Shown here in pieces: positions 1 through 9,076 of a DNA stretch of 64,000 bases. Positions within the stretch are counted from its first letter, which is position 1, and the number at the start of each line of letters is the position of its first letter. The notes beneath the pieces were generated by a model that searched no databases, was not told the origin of the DNA, and saw nothing but the letters and a program-made list of their open reading frames with translations. This DNA comes from Paracoccus aminovorans (lineage in GTDB: Bacteria; Pseudomonadota; Alphaproteobacteria; Rhodobacterales; Rhodobacteraceae). Position numbers and translations under genes: made by a program. Where the stretch lies: positions 952,643 through 1,016,642 of the forward strand of contig NZ_KQ955209.1 of NCBI RefSeq assembly GCF_001546115.1, read 5' to 3'.

Positions 1-1
1 C

Positions 2-268
2 GCGCGGATGCGGGCCGGGGCGCGGGACTGGACGCTGTCGCGCGATATCGCCGCCGCGGATCTGTGGTTCGAGCGTTTCAAGACGCCGACCTGGCTGGAC
101 ATGCAGCGCCTGCATCTGCGGCGCACCGCAGCCGAGGCGGCGATTACCGCCCGGCTGCGCGACCTGAACCGATCCGGGGACGAAAAACCCCGCATCCGCT
201 ATGAGTTGGTCCGTTCGCCCGCGGCCCCGGCCCAGGCACCGGAACCGCTGCGCAGCCCCGAGACCTGA
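2..268 (+). CDS. C-terminal end of an MFS_3-type exporter (partial)
   Basis: The reading frame is open from the left edge, so the true start lies outside the window. The visible 89 residues carry the pattern DWTLSRDI...FERFKTPTWLDMQRLH...RRT. This resembles the soluble tail that follows the twelve membrane helices in the EntS-like 'transmembrane secretion effector' branch of the major facilitator superfamily, where an ABM-like segment ends the protein. No membrane helix is visible in this fragment, so the assignment rests on the tail alone. It faces trxB convergently, with about 20 bases between them. Confidence 0.55.
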   Translation, partial: ARMRAGARDWTLSRDIAAADLWFERFKTPTWLDMQRLHLRRTAAEAAITARLRDLNRSGDEKPRIRYELVRSPAAPAQAPEPLRSPET

Positions 269-290
269 GCCGCGCAGCCGCCGGGGGGTG

Positions 291-2668
<2,378 letters not shown>

Positions 2669-2929
2669 GGTCTTTTCCGCCTCGTGAATCTCGGGCGCAC
2701 TCTAGCCGTTCGACGGCGAGATGCCGCGTCGCAAGCGGTTAGGCAGGATCGAAAACTGTGATGCCGCCGCGCCGGGCCGCTGCGGGATGTCTGCGGCTTC
2801 CCGCGTTCTTTCGTCCCATGTTGTTCTGCGCACATCCAATTGCGTGATGGGGGTTTGCACGAATCCATGAAATCGCCCTTGATCGCCCGAGCGGCGCTGA
2901 ATGCCGCGGATCATGGCAGGAGAACAGAT

Positions 2930-3313
2930 ATGCAGGGCATGGCGGCGGCGATCGACGCATTGAAGGAAAAGGACCGTTTCGCGACCGCGCTGGCCGGGCA
3001 AGCCGGGATCGTCAAGGATCTGTCGCGTGACAATGTGATCGTCCATGTCGGCAAGCCCATGGGGTCGATCACCGGCTGGCTTGGCACCTTCCGCTGGCAG
3101 GTCTGGCTGGACTACGGCGATGCCGCGGGCGAGGTCCGGGCGCGCATCGACGGCGAGCCCGCGCAGCTTTGGCGCTTTGAACCGGATCTGGCGCCCGAGG
3201 CCCTGCTGGACCGGGCCAAGGAGAGGTTGCTGGAAGAGGTCACGAAGCATCGCGAAGCCGCCCTCGACGAGGCGCGGGAGCGTCTCGAGGCCATGCGGCA
3301 CGCGGCGGGCTGA
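2930..3313 (+). CDS. conserved hypothetical cytosolic protein
   Basis: 127 residues from the ATG that follows AGGAGAA by five bases. A longer reading from 2840 is possible but has no ribosome binding site. No signal peptide or membrane segment. The first half is mixed alpha/beta with a GWLGTFRWQVWLDYGD stretch. The last 40 residues (EALLDRAKERLLEEVTKHREAALDEAR) are charged and likely to form a long helix or coiled coil. It stands alone on the plus strand between selA (divergent) and the TusA-MetE fusion (convergent). I do not recognise the family. Confidence 0.6.
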   Translation: MQGMAAAIDALKEKDRFATALAGQAGIVKDLSRDNVIVHVGKPMGSITGWLGTFRWQVWLDYGDAAGEVRARIDGEPAQLWRFEPDLAPEALLDRAKERLLEEVTKHREAALDEARERLEAMRHAAG

Positions 3314-3348
3314 CCTTCCCCGCCTTCCGGCAACCGGCCGCGGCGCGT

Positions 3349-4842
3349 TCACCGGAACCGCGCCGCGGCTTGGGCGATGGCGGCGATCTTGTCCGCCGCG
3401 AGATCGCCGCAGCAGATCGGATTGTCGGCGAAGGTGGCGAAGCCGCAATCGGGATGCAGCAGCACCCGCTCGCGCCCGAACAGGGTGATGGCGCGCTGGA
3501 TGCGGGCGGCGATCTCGTCCACCGCCTCGGCCGTCTGCAGCTTCTGGTTCACCACGCCCACGCCGATGCGCGCGTCCTGCGGCAGCGCCGACAGGATGCC
3601 CATGTCGCCCGCGCGCGGCGTCGCGGCCTCGAGCAGATAGGCGCCGGCGCGGACCTGGGCCAGGGTGTCGATCAGCGGCGCATAGCTGCCGCTCAGCGCC
3701 ACCGACTCGTCGGGGGTCCAGTTGCCGCGGCAGACATGCAGCGCGATGCGGCCGCGGTCGAAGCCGTCGAAGACCGCGTTCAGCAGATCGCGGGCAAAGC
3801 CCAGCTCATGCTCGGGCGCCAGCGTTTCCGACAGTGCGCCGCACATGAAGCTGCGCTTGTTCTTGGCGCCGGAAAAGACCACGTCCGACAGCACCGGCTC
3901 GTCGAACTGGATCAGCGCGGCGCCGGCCTCGATCAACTCGGCCAGCTCCTCGCGCAGCACGCGGACGATGTCCGCGGCGAGTTCCTCGCGGCTGGCGTAG
4001 GCGCGGTCCGAGATGCATTCCATCCACATGGTCCGGGTCAGCAGATAGGGGCCGGGCAGGGCGACCTTGACCGGCCTGTCGGTCAGGGCGCGGGCGAAAT
4101 CGACCTCATGCGCGACGATGGGGCGGGTGCGGCGCAGCGGGCCGAAGACCGCCGGGTGCCGCACATCGCCGGCCGGAATGTCGAGCGCGCGCAGTTCGGC
4201 CGCGAATTCCTCGGGGTGATCGACCAGGGGCAGCAGGTCGGTCAGCGGGATCAGCTGGCAGTTCTCCAGCCGCGTCGCGACGAAGCTGGCATAGCTGTCG
4301 CGGCGTTGCTCGCCGTCGGTGACGACATCGGCGCCGGCGCGTTCCTGCGCGGCGACGGCCAGCCGCACGGCATCGTCGGCGGTCTGGTGAAAGGCGGTCT
4401 CCGAAAGGCGGCCCTCGACATGGGCGTGCATGGCCTCGACCATCCAGCGCGGCCGCGGCCATGAGCCCATGCCCATCACCGCCAGTTCGGGCACCGGCGG
4501 CACGGGGCGCGCGACCCGCGGTGGCAGCGGCGCCGGTTCGGCGGGAACGGTGGGCGGCGGCTCGGCCCGACGTTCCGACAGCGCGCCCTTGCAGATCAGG
4601 AAGGACCGCTGCCGGCCCTGTCGGCGCAGCGACAGGAATTCATTGCCGGTCATCCGGCACCAGGCCGGCAGGTCCTCATCGACCGAAATCTCGGTCGAGC
4701 GGATCTCCAGCAGGCCGCCGCGCGGCAGCGGGTCGATATGCTTGCGGATCAGCAGCAGAAGGCCGTTACCGCAATCCAGGTCGCCGCCGTCAAAGCCGGC
4801 ATCCGGGGCCAGGTCGTGGCGAAGTTCGGCGATGCTGTCCAT
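3349..4842 (-). CDS. fusion of a TusA-like domain with a cobalamin-independent methionine-synthase (MetE C-terminal) domain
   Basis: 497 residues in three parts. Residues 1-90 are TusA/SirA-like; they keep the family's DLPAWCRMTGNEFL segment (58-70) but lack the CPxP catalytic cysteine. The only cysteine at that end is C24 in DLDCGNG. Residues 94-118 form a proline-rich linker. Residues 120-497 match the zinc methyltransferase domain of MetE: DEP at 314-316 and a complete zinc-ligand set, H369-x-C371, E405 and C466. The MetE N-terminal half is absent, as in 'core' MetE-like proteins. Start chosen by AAGGAG upstream. Family knowledge: such domains move a methyl or alkyl group onto a thiol. The substrate here is unknown; methylation or demethylation of a carrier-bound sulfur is inference. 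Last gene of a five-gene minus-strand run. Confidence 0.75.
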   Translation of the reverse strand: MDSIAELRHDLAPDAGFDGGDLDCGNGLLLLIRKHIDPLPRGGLLEIRSTEISVDEDLPAWCRMTGNEFLSLRRQGRQRSFLICKGALSERRAEPPPTVPAEPAPLPPRVARPVPPVPELAVMGMGSWPRPRWMVEAMHAHVEGRLSETAFHQTADDAVRLAVAAQERAGADVVTDGEQRRDSYASFVATRLENCQLIPLTDLLPLVDHPEEFAAELRALDIPAGDVRHPAVFGPLRRTRPIVAHEVDFARALTDRPVKVALPGPYLLTRTMWMECISDRAYASREELAADIVRVLREELAELIEAGAALIQFDEPVLSDVVFSGAKNKRSFMCGALSETLAPEHELGFARDLLNAVFDGFDRGRIALHVCRGNWTPDESVALSGSYAPLIDTLAQVRAGAYLLEAATPRAGDMGILSALPQDARIGVGVVNQKLQTAEAVDEIAARIQRAITLFGRERVLLHPDCGFATFADNPICCGDLAADKIAAIAQAAARFR

Positions 4843-4862
4843 GTCACGCTCCTTGCTGCGGC

Positions 4863-6431
4863 TCAGGCCCTGCGGCGGCCGATCTCGAAGCCGAAGGCGC
4901 CAGCGGCCAGCACGCCAAGGCCGATGGCCAGGTAAAGCGCGCCCGTTCCGCCCGTGGCCGGCAGCACCTGCGCGGTGGTCGCGGCCGGGGCGGGCAGCGG
5001 CGCGGCCGCTTGGGCGCCTTCGGGCAGGGCGGCGATCTCGGCCCGCAGCGCGGCGTCATAGGTGCGCGCCAGCAGGCCGCGGCCCAGCGATTTCAACATC
5101 GACTGCCCGGCTGCGCGCCCTTGGCCCAGCACCAGGTCGATGGTGCCGACCCCCGCCCCGCCCAGGTTCAGCGAGCGGTTGCCCTGCCGGTCCTCGACAT
5201 GCCAATCGGTGACGCTGCCATTCGCGATGCCATTGACGGTAATGCGGAAATAGCCCTCGGGGCCCTCGGCCTTGCCGCCGGCGGGGATGCGGATTTCCTG
5301 CTTGTTGACCAGCATGAAGCCGAAATTGTGGCCGGTCGGACAGCCCAGCGGATAGACCGCGAAGCGCGGATCGGCGGCGTAATCGGCGCCGAACGCCAGG
5401 CTGAACGCGCCGTCATAGACCTTGAGGCTGGCCTTGCCGTCCTGGAACGGCTCGGGCCAGGGCGACAGGAACGCCACCACATCGCCATGCTCGAAGATCA
5501 ACGCCTTGCGGGCGGCGGTGTCCTCGATCAGCCGGTCGCCGACGACCGGCCCCAAGGTCTTTTCGGCGACGGCCTTGCCGTCCTGGCGCAATTCCAGCGT
5601 GACGTTTCCGGCGGCCTCGTCCACCGCCTTGACGACCAGTTCGCGACCGCCGAGCTGCCAGCTTTGCCCGGCCCCGGCCAAGCCCTTGAAGACGGTGTTT
5701 TCCGCCAGCAGCAGCCGGTCCATCCGCACGCCCGAGAGCCAGTCGAAGGTGATCGCCTCGCGCGAGACCGAACGGGCCTGGCCCTGGTTGTAGAGCTCGG
5801 CAAAGCGCATGCCGTACCAGCCGGTTTCCGTGTCCGACAGCACCGGGCCACCGAAGGCCCAATCCCAGTCGGTGCCGCCGATGGTGCCGGTCTGCAGCGT
5901 GTGGTTCGCCAGCGTCTCATGCCCGACCGTGGCGGAATAGCTATAGGCGGTCCCGCCCACCGCGACGCTTTTCCCGGCGGGCAGGGTGACGTTTTCCTGC
6001 ACGGCGATGGACATGTCGTAGTCGATGTAGACCGGCTTGCGGCCCAGCACCGGCAGCTGTTCGCCGCGCAGCGCGACCTCGCCGCCCCAGGTGTCCTCCA
6101 TATAGACCAGGCCGCCGGCGGGGATCACCACCTCGTCGCCCTCGACCCGGCTCTGGCGGATGAAGACGCCGTCATGCTTGACCGGGGCGCGGCCGAAATC
6201 ATCGGCCAGCGTGTAGCCCTGCGGCAGGCCGGGCAGGCCCGGAACATAGGCCGGATTGACCATGCCCTCGTCGGGGCTGGTGAAGGGCAGGTCGGCAGCC
6301 TTTTGCATGATGACCGGATGGGCCAGCGGCAGACCGGGCTTTGCCGGGCTCAGGACCTCGGCGTAATCGACCGCCAGTGCCGGGAAGGCCAGCGCGGTCG
6401 AGCAGGCCAGCGCGATCAGGATCTGTTTCAT
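4863..6431 (-). CDS. secreted S-layer-like protein with an LPxTG-like C-terminal tail
   Basis: 522 residues. An N-terminal Sec signal (MKQILIALACSTALAFPALA, cleavage after ALA) leads into a long beta-rich body. Segments such as W.LGGRELVVKAVDEAAGNVTLEL (around 300) resemble the repeat unit of DUF1608 S-layer proteins known mainly from methanogenic archaea; this is recognition by eye and uncertain. The C-terminus reads LPATGG (490-495), a hydrophobic helix, then GRRRA. That is the order of a Gram-positive sortase sorting signal. No sortase is in the window, so the tail may simply be an inner-membrane anchor with the body in the periplasm. Its ATG overlaps the upstream stop (ATGA), so it is translationally coupled to the membrane-protein gene. 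Confidence 0.6.
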   Translation of the reverse strand: MKQILIALACSTALAFPALAVDYAEVLSPAKPGLPLAHPVIMQKAADLPFTSPDEGMVNPAYVPGLPGLPQGYTLADDFGRAPVKHDGVFIRQSRVEGDEVVIPAGGLVYMEDTWGGEVALRGEQLPVLGRKPVYIDYDMSIAVQENVTLPAGKSVAVGGTAYSYSATVGHETLANHTLQTGTIGGTDWDWAFGGPVLSDTETGWYGMRFAELYNQGQARSVSREAITFDWLSGVRMDRLLLAENTVFKGLAGAGQSWQLGGRELVVKAVDEAAGNVTLELRQDGKAVAEKTLGPVVGDRLIEDTAARKALIFEHGDVVAFLSPWPEPFQDGKASLKVYDGAFSLAFGADYAADPRFAVYPLGCPTGHNFGFMLVNKQEIRIPAGGKAEGPEGYFRITVNGIANGSVTDWHVEDRQGNRSLNLGGAGVGTIDLVLGQGRAAGQSMLKSLGRGLLARTYDAALRAEIAALPEGAQAAAPLPAPAATTAQVLPATGGTGALYLAIGLGVLAAGAFGFEIGRRRA

Positions 6432-6928
6432 TGCAGGATTTCCTTGCTGGGTAGCGGGCAGGCCGTGCCGCGACGCGAGAGGTAAAGGACGCCCCAGCCG
6501 GTCAGCAGCAGCGTGTTGAGCGCCAGAAGCGCCTTGGGCACCCCGGCGAGCAGGCTGCCGGCGACGCCGAGCCCGATCACCGACAGCACCGGCGCCAGGC
6601 AGGAGACGCACAGCGCCGAGACCGCCAGCAGCCCGCCGCCGGCGGCAATGGCGCCGCCCCGGCGGATGCGCAGGGCAAAGACGGCAAAGGCGATGGCCAG
6701 CCCCACGGTGATGGCAGTGAAATATTCCTGCTTGCGCAGGAAGCTGACGGCAAAGGCATGGTTGCGGGCATAGCTCAGCTCGCCCGGGCCGGCGAATTCG
6801 CCGGGCAGGAAGCCGCAATCCTGCGCCGCCTCCAGCGTCTGCGGCATCTCGAAAAGCGCGAAGGACAGCGCGATATAGGCCAGCGCGGCCGCCACGAAGG
6901 CAAGCGCCATGGACCTGACGGGGATCAT
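6428..6928 (-). CDS. small multi-pass membrane protein of unknown function
   Basis: 166 residues with about four hydrophobic segments (roughly 5-25, 62-82, 88-112 and 118-150). A soluble loop at 30-60 contains one cysteine (CGFLPGEF), and a CVSCLAP pair lies in a membrane segment near 110. I do not recognise the family. The gene lies in the same reading frame as the preceding DsrE-like gene, separated by only one UGA and three codons. No good ribosome binding site precedes its ATG, so translation probably depends on the upstream gene; a second ATG six codons in (6910) is an alternative start. It overlaps the S-layer-like gene by four bases. Confidence 0.6.
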   Translation of the reverse strand: MIPVRSMALAFVAAALAYIALSFALFEMPQTLEAAQDCGFLPGEFAGPGELSYARNHAFAVSFLRKQEYFTAITVGLAIAFAVFALRIRRGGAIAAGGGLLAVSALCVSCLAPVLSVIGLGVAGSLLAGVPKALLALNTLLLTGWGVLYLSRRGTACPLPSKEILQ

Positions 6929-6937
6929 CGTCGGGCC
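6911..6937 (-). promoter_or_regulatory. hairpin immediately after the DsrE-like UGA stop, enclosing the next start codon
   Basis: On the minus strand GGCCCGACG (6937-6929) can pair with CGTCAGGTCC (6920-6911), with one mismatch and one bulged base, leaving ATGATCCC as the loop. The loop contains the ATG of the membrane-protein gene. This fits coupled translation, where ribosomes finishing the DsrE-like gene open the hairpin. Confidence 0.35.
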
Positions 6938-7300
6938 TCAGTAGCAGATCGACGGCGCGCCGTCCGACATGAATTCGACCAGCTTGGCGCCGCCGACGAC
7001 CTTGGCGCCGGCGATCAGGTTGTCCTCGTCCAGCCCGCGCTTCTTGAAGCAGGGCGAGCAGACATAGATCTCGCCGCCGGCCTCGGCGAAGCTGGCCATC
7101 AGCTCCGAAAGCGGCGCGAAGCCCTCTTCGTGGATGCCGTCGGCATAGCCTTTCTGCGACAGCCGGGTGCCCTCGATGGACAGAAAGACCACCGCTTGCT
7201 TGTCCGAGGCGACGGCGGCATTGGCCACCACGAAGCCGACGGTGGCCTTGTCGGTATTGTCCTGGGCGCAGCTGATCGAGACGACGAATTTTCCGGGCAT
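6938..7300 (-). CDS. DsrE/YchN-like sulfur-relay protein
   Basis: 120 residues, the usual size of a DsrE-fold subunit. The start KFVVSISCAQDNTDKATVGFVVANAA and the later EIYVCSPCFKKRGLDE match the DsrE/F pattern, with a cysteine in the CSPC segment (about 82-85) where TusE/DsrE-type carriers hold the persulfide. Start fixed by AGGAAAAT. It lies between a TusA-like gene (29 bases upstream) and a membrane protein (9 bases downstream). Family knowledge: DsrE-like proteins accept persulfide sulfur from TusA-type carriers. Its partner here would be the neighbouring TusA-like protein (inference). Confidence 0.8.
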   Translation of the reverse strand: MPGKFVVSISCAQDNTDKATVGFVVANAAVASDKQAVVFLSIEGTRLSQKGYADGIHEEGFAPLSELMASFAEAGGEIYVCSPCFKKRGLDEDNLIAGAKVVGGAKLVEFMSDGAPSICY

Positions 7301-7329
7301 GGGATTTTCCTGAGTGATGGGGGTTGGGG

Positions 7330-7563
7330 TCAGTTCCAGTCGTCGCGCGACCGGATCCAGAAGGAATGCGTGGCCGGGTCGTGACGCAGCAGCTCGCAGC
7401 GCGTCATGCGGCACCAGGCGGGAATGTCCTCGGGCGCGCCGGGATCGGTGGCGACGACGCGCAGCACCTGCCCGGGCATCTTGCGCAACCGGATGCGCAG
7501 CAGCACGACCAACTCGCCGCAACCCAGATCCGCTGCATTCCAGAGCTGTTCGTCTTGCGTCAT
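7330..7563 (-). CDS. TusA-like protein lacking the CPxP motif
   Basis: 77 residues, the full length of a TusA domain. The strand-loop VVATDPGAPEDIPAWCRMTRCELL is a strong TusA signature. The N-terminal catalytic site, normally RCPxP, reads LGCGELVVLL, so the usual sulfur-carrying Cys and both prolines are missing. A cysteine sits five residues earlier (LGCG), exactly as in the TusA part of the fusion at 3349-4842 (LDCG). First gene of the minus-strand cluster; it starts 185 bases from the divergent cysteine desulfurase. Confidence 0.75.
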   Translation of the reverse strand: MTQDEQLWNAADLGCGELVVLLRIRLRKMPGQVLRVVATDPGAPEDIPAWCRMTRCELLRHDPATHSFWIRSRDDWN

Positions 7564-7579
7564 GCGACCACCATCCGGG

Positions 7580-7596
7580 GGACGGCGGGGCCGTCC
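7580..7596. repeat. short perfect inverted repeat in the divergent promoter region
   Basis: GGACGGC, three bases, GCCGTCC, between the TusA-like and cysteine-desulfurase genes. It could be an operator or a leader hairpin of the minus-strand operon; nothing distinguishes these. Confidence 0.3.
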
Positions 7597-7666
7597 GAGG
7601 GTTCAAAATCGTGATGACGGGTTAACATGGCATCCGGCTTCTCCAGCGCCCAGCCTGATTATCGCA

Positions 7667-7685
7667 GCATCATTTTGCGTGATGC
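7667..7685. promoter_or_regulatory. operator-like inverted repeat GCATCA-N7-TGATGC
   Basis: A perfect six-base dyad with a seven-base spacer, between the TusA-like operon and the cysteine-desulfurase gene. It lies 63 bases before the desulfurase ATG, a position suited to a regulator controlling both directions. No matching regulator gene is adjacent. Confidence 0.4.
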
Positions 7686-7747
7686 GTGGTTGAGCGGGCG
7701 TCCATCCCGCAGGAGGAATATGCAGATCATGAAGGGAGGAACAGGCA

Positions 7748-8950
7748 ATGACCGGACCGCTGGACCTGCTGGGCGATTTCCCGATCCTGGCGCGCAAAGT
7801 GAACGGCAAGCCGCTGTGCTATCTGGACAGCGCATCTTCGGCGCAGAAGCCGCGGGCGGTGCTGGATGCGGTGATGTCGGCCTATGCCGAGGATTATTCC
7901 AACGTGCATCGTGGGTTGCACCACCTGTCCGCAGTGATGACCGAGCGCTATGAATCCGTGCGCGGGATCGTTGCCGACTTTCTGAACGCCGAGGAGGACG
8001 AGGTGATCTTCACCTCGGGCGCGACCGAAGGGATCAACCTGGTTTCCGCAGCCTGGGCCGCGCCGCGGCTTGGTCCGGGCGACGAGATCGTTCTGTCGGC
8101 GGCCGAGCATCACGCCAATATCGTGCCCTGGCATTTCCTGCGCGAACGCCAGGGCGTCGTGCTGAAATGGGTGGATTTCGAGCCCGACGGCACGCTGGAC
8201 CCGCAGGCGGTGATCGACGCCATCGGGCCGCGGACCCGGCTGGTCGCGGTCACGCAGATGTCGAACGTGCTGGGGGTCGAGGTCGATCTGGCCGCCATCT
8301 GCGCCGGTGCGCAGGCGCGCGGCGTGCCGGTGCTGGTCGATGGCGCGCAGGGCGCGGTGCATGCGCCGGTGGACGTGCAGGCCATCGGCTGCGACTTCTA
8401 TGCGCTGGCGGGCCACAAGCTCTATGGTCCCTCGGGTTCGGGCGCGCTGTGGGTCCGGCGCGCGCGGGCGGCCGAGATGCAGCCCTATCGCGGTGGCGGC
8501 GACATGATCCGCGAGGTGACGCGCGAGGCCGTAACCTATGCCGCGCCGCCGCTGCGGTTCGAGGCCGGCACCCCGGCGATCGTCGCCCAGATCGGGCTTG
8601 GCGCCGCGCTGGGCTATCTCGGCGGCATCGGCATGGCGCGCATTCGCGCGCATGAGCGGGATCTGGTCGCCCATGCCCGGGCGGAGCTGGCCAAGGTGCC
8701 GGGGATCGAGCTGTTCGGCATGGCGCCGGGCAAGGGGCCGCTGTTCTCGTTCCGGCTGCAGCGGGCCGGATCGCCGCAACGCCTGGCGGCGCTGCTGGAC
8801 CAGGAAGGCATCGCCATACGCGCCGGCTCTTTCTGCTCGCAACCGCTGATGGCGGCGCTGGGGGTCAAGGCGCTGTGCCGCGCCAGCCTGGGCCTCTATA
8901 CCACCCGCGCGGATATCGACCGGCTTTGCGCCGCGCTCCGCGCCCTGTAG
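7748..8950 (+). CDS. SufS/CsdA-type (class II) cysteine desulfurase or selenocysteine lyase
   Basis: 400 residues, aminotransferase class V fold. The PLP lysine is K224 in ALAGHKLYGPSG, H121 (EHHAN) stacks on PLP, and the catalytic cysteine is C363 in RAGSFCSQPLM. That is the class II spacing, although the usual RxGHHC reads RAGSFC. It releases sulfur (or selenium) from cysteine (selenocysteine) as an enzyme persulfide. No suf genes are nearby. Divergent from the TusA/DsrE-like operon, it is the natural sulfur source for those carriers (inference). Start supported by GGGAGGA eight bases upstream. A second strong site (AGGAGGAAT before an ATG at 7720) opens an overlapping out-of-frame reading of 77 codons. 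Confidence 0.88.
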   Translation: MTGPLDLLGDFPILARKVNGKPLCYLDSASSAQKPRAVLDAVMSAYAEDYSNVHRGLHHLSAVMTERYESVRGIVADFLNAEEDEVIFTSGATEGINLVSAAWAAPRLGPGDEIVLSAAEHHANIVPWHFLRERQGVVLKWVDFEPDGTLDPQAVIDAIGPRTRLVAVTQMSNVLGVEVDLAAICAGAQARGVPVLVDGAQGAVHAPVDVQAIGCDFYALAGHKLYGPSGSGALWVRRARAAEMQPYRGGGDMIREVTREAVTYAAPPLRFEAGTPAIVAQIGLGAALGYLGGIGMARIRAHERDLVAHARAELAKVPGIELFGMAPGKGPLFSFRLQRAGSPQRLAALLDQEGIAIRAGSFCSQPLMAALGVKALCRASLGLYTTRADIDRLCAALRAL

Positions 8951-8974
8951 CCGTCAGCCCGACATGCCGCTGTT

Positions 8975-9026
8975 GCGACAGGCGGCGGCGCCGCGCAGCC
9001 GAAAGACGCTGCGCCGCCCCTGTCGC
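8975..9026. terminator. long GC-rich hairpin between convergent genes
   Basis: Left arm GCGACAGG...GGCG...GCGCAGC pairs with right arm GCTGCGC...CGCC...CCTGTCGC around the loop CGAAAGAC. It lies between the stops of the cysteine desulfurase (8950) and the transglutaminase-like gene (9077), so it can serve both directions. No T-tract follows on either strand. Confidence 0.6.
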
Positions 9027-9076
9027 GGCCCCGCGGGCAAGCATCCGGGACCGGAATGCCCGCCCGAGGGGATTGC

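Noticed and set aside
2840..2929. Upstream extension of the hypothetical protein at 2930 to an earlier start
   Set aside because: No ribosome binding site at 2840, and the added residues look noncoding, whereas AGGAGAA stands directly before the ATG at 2930.
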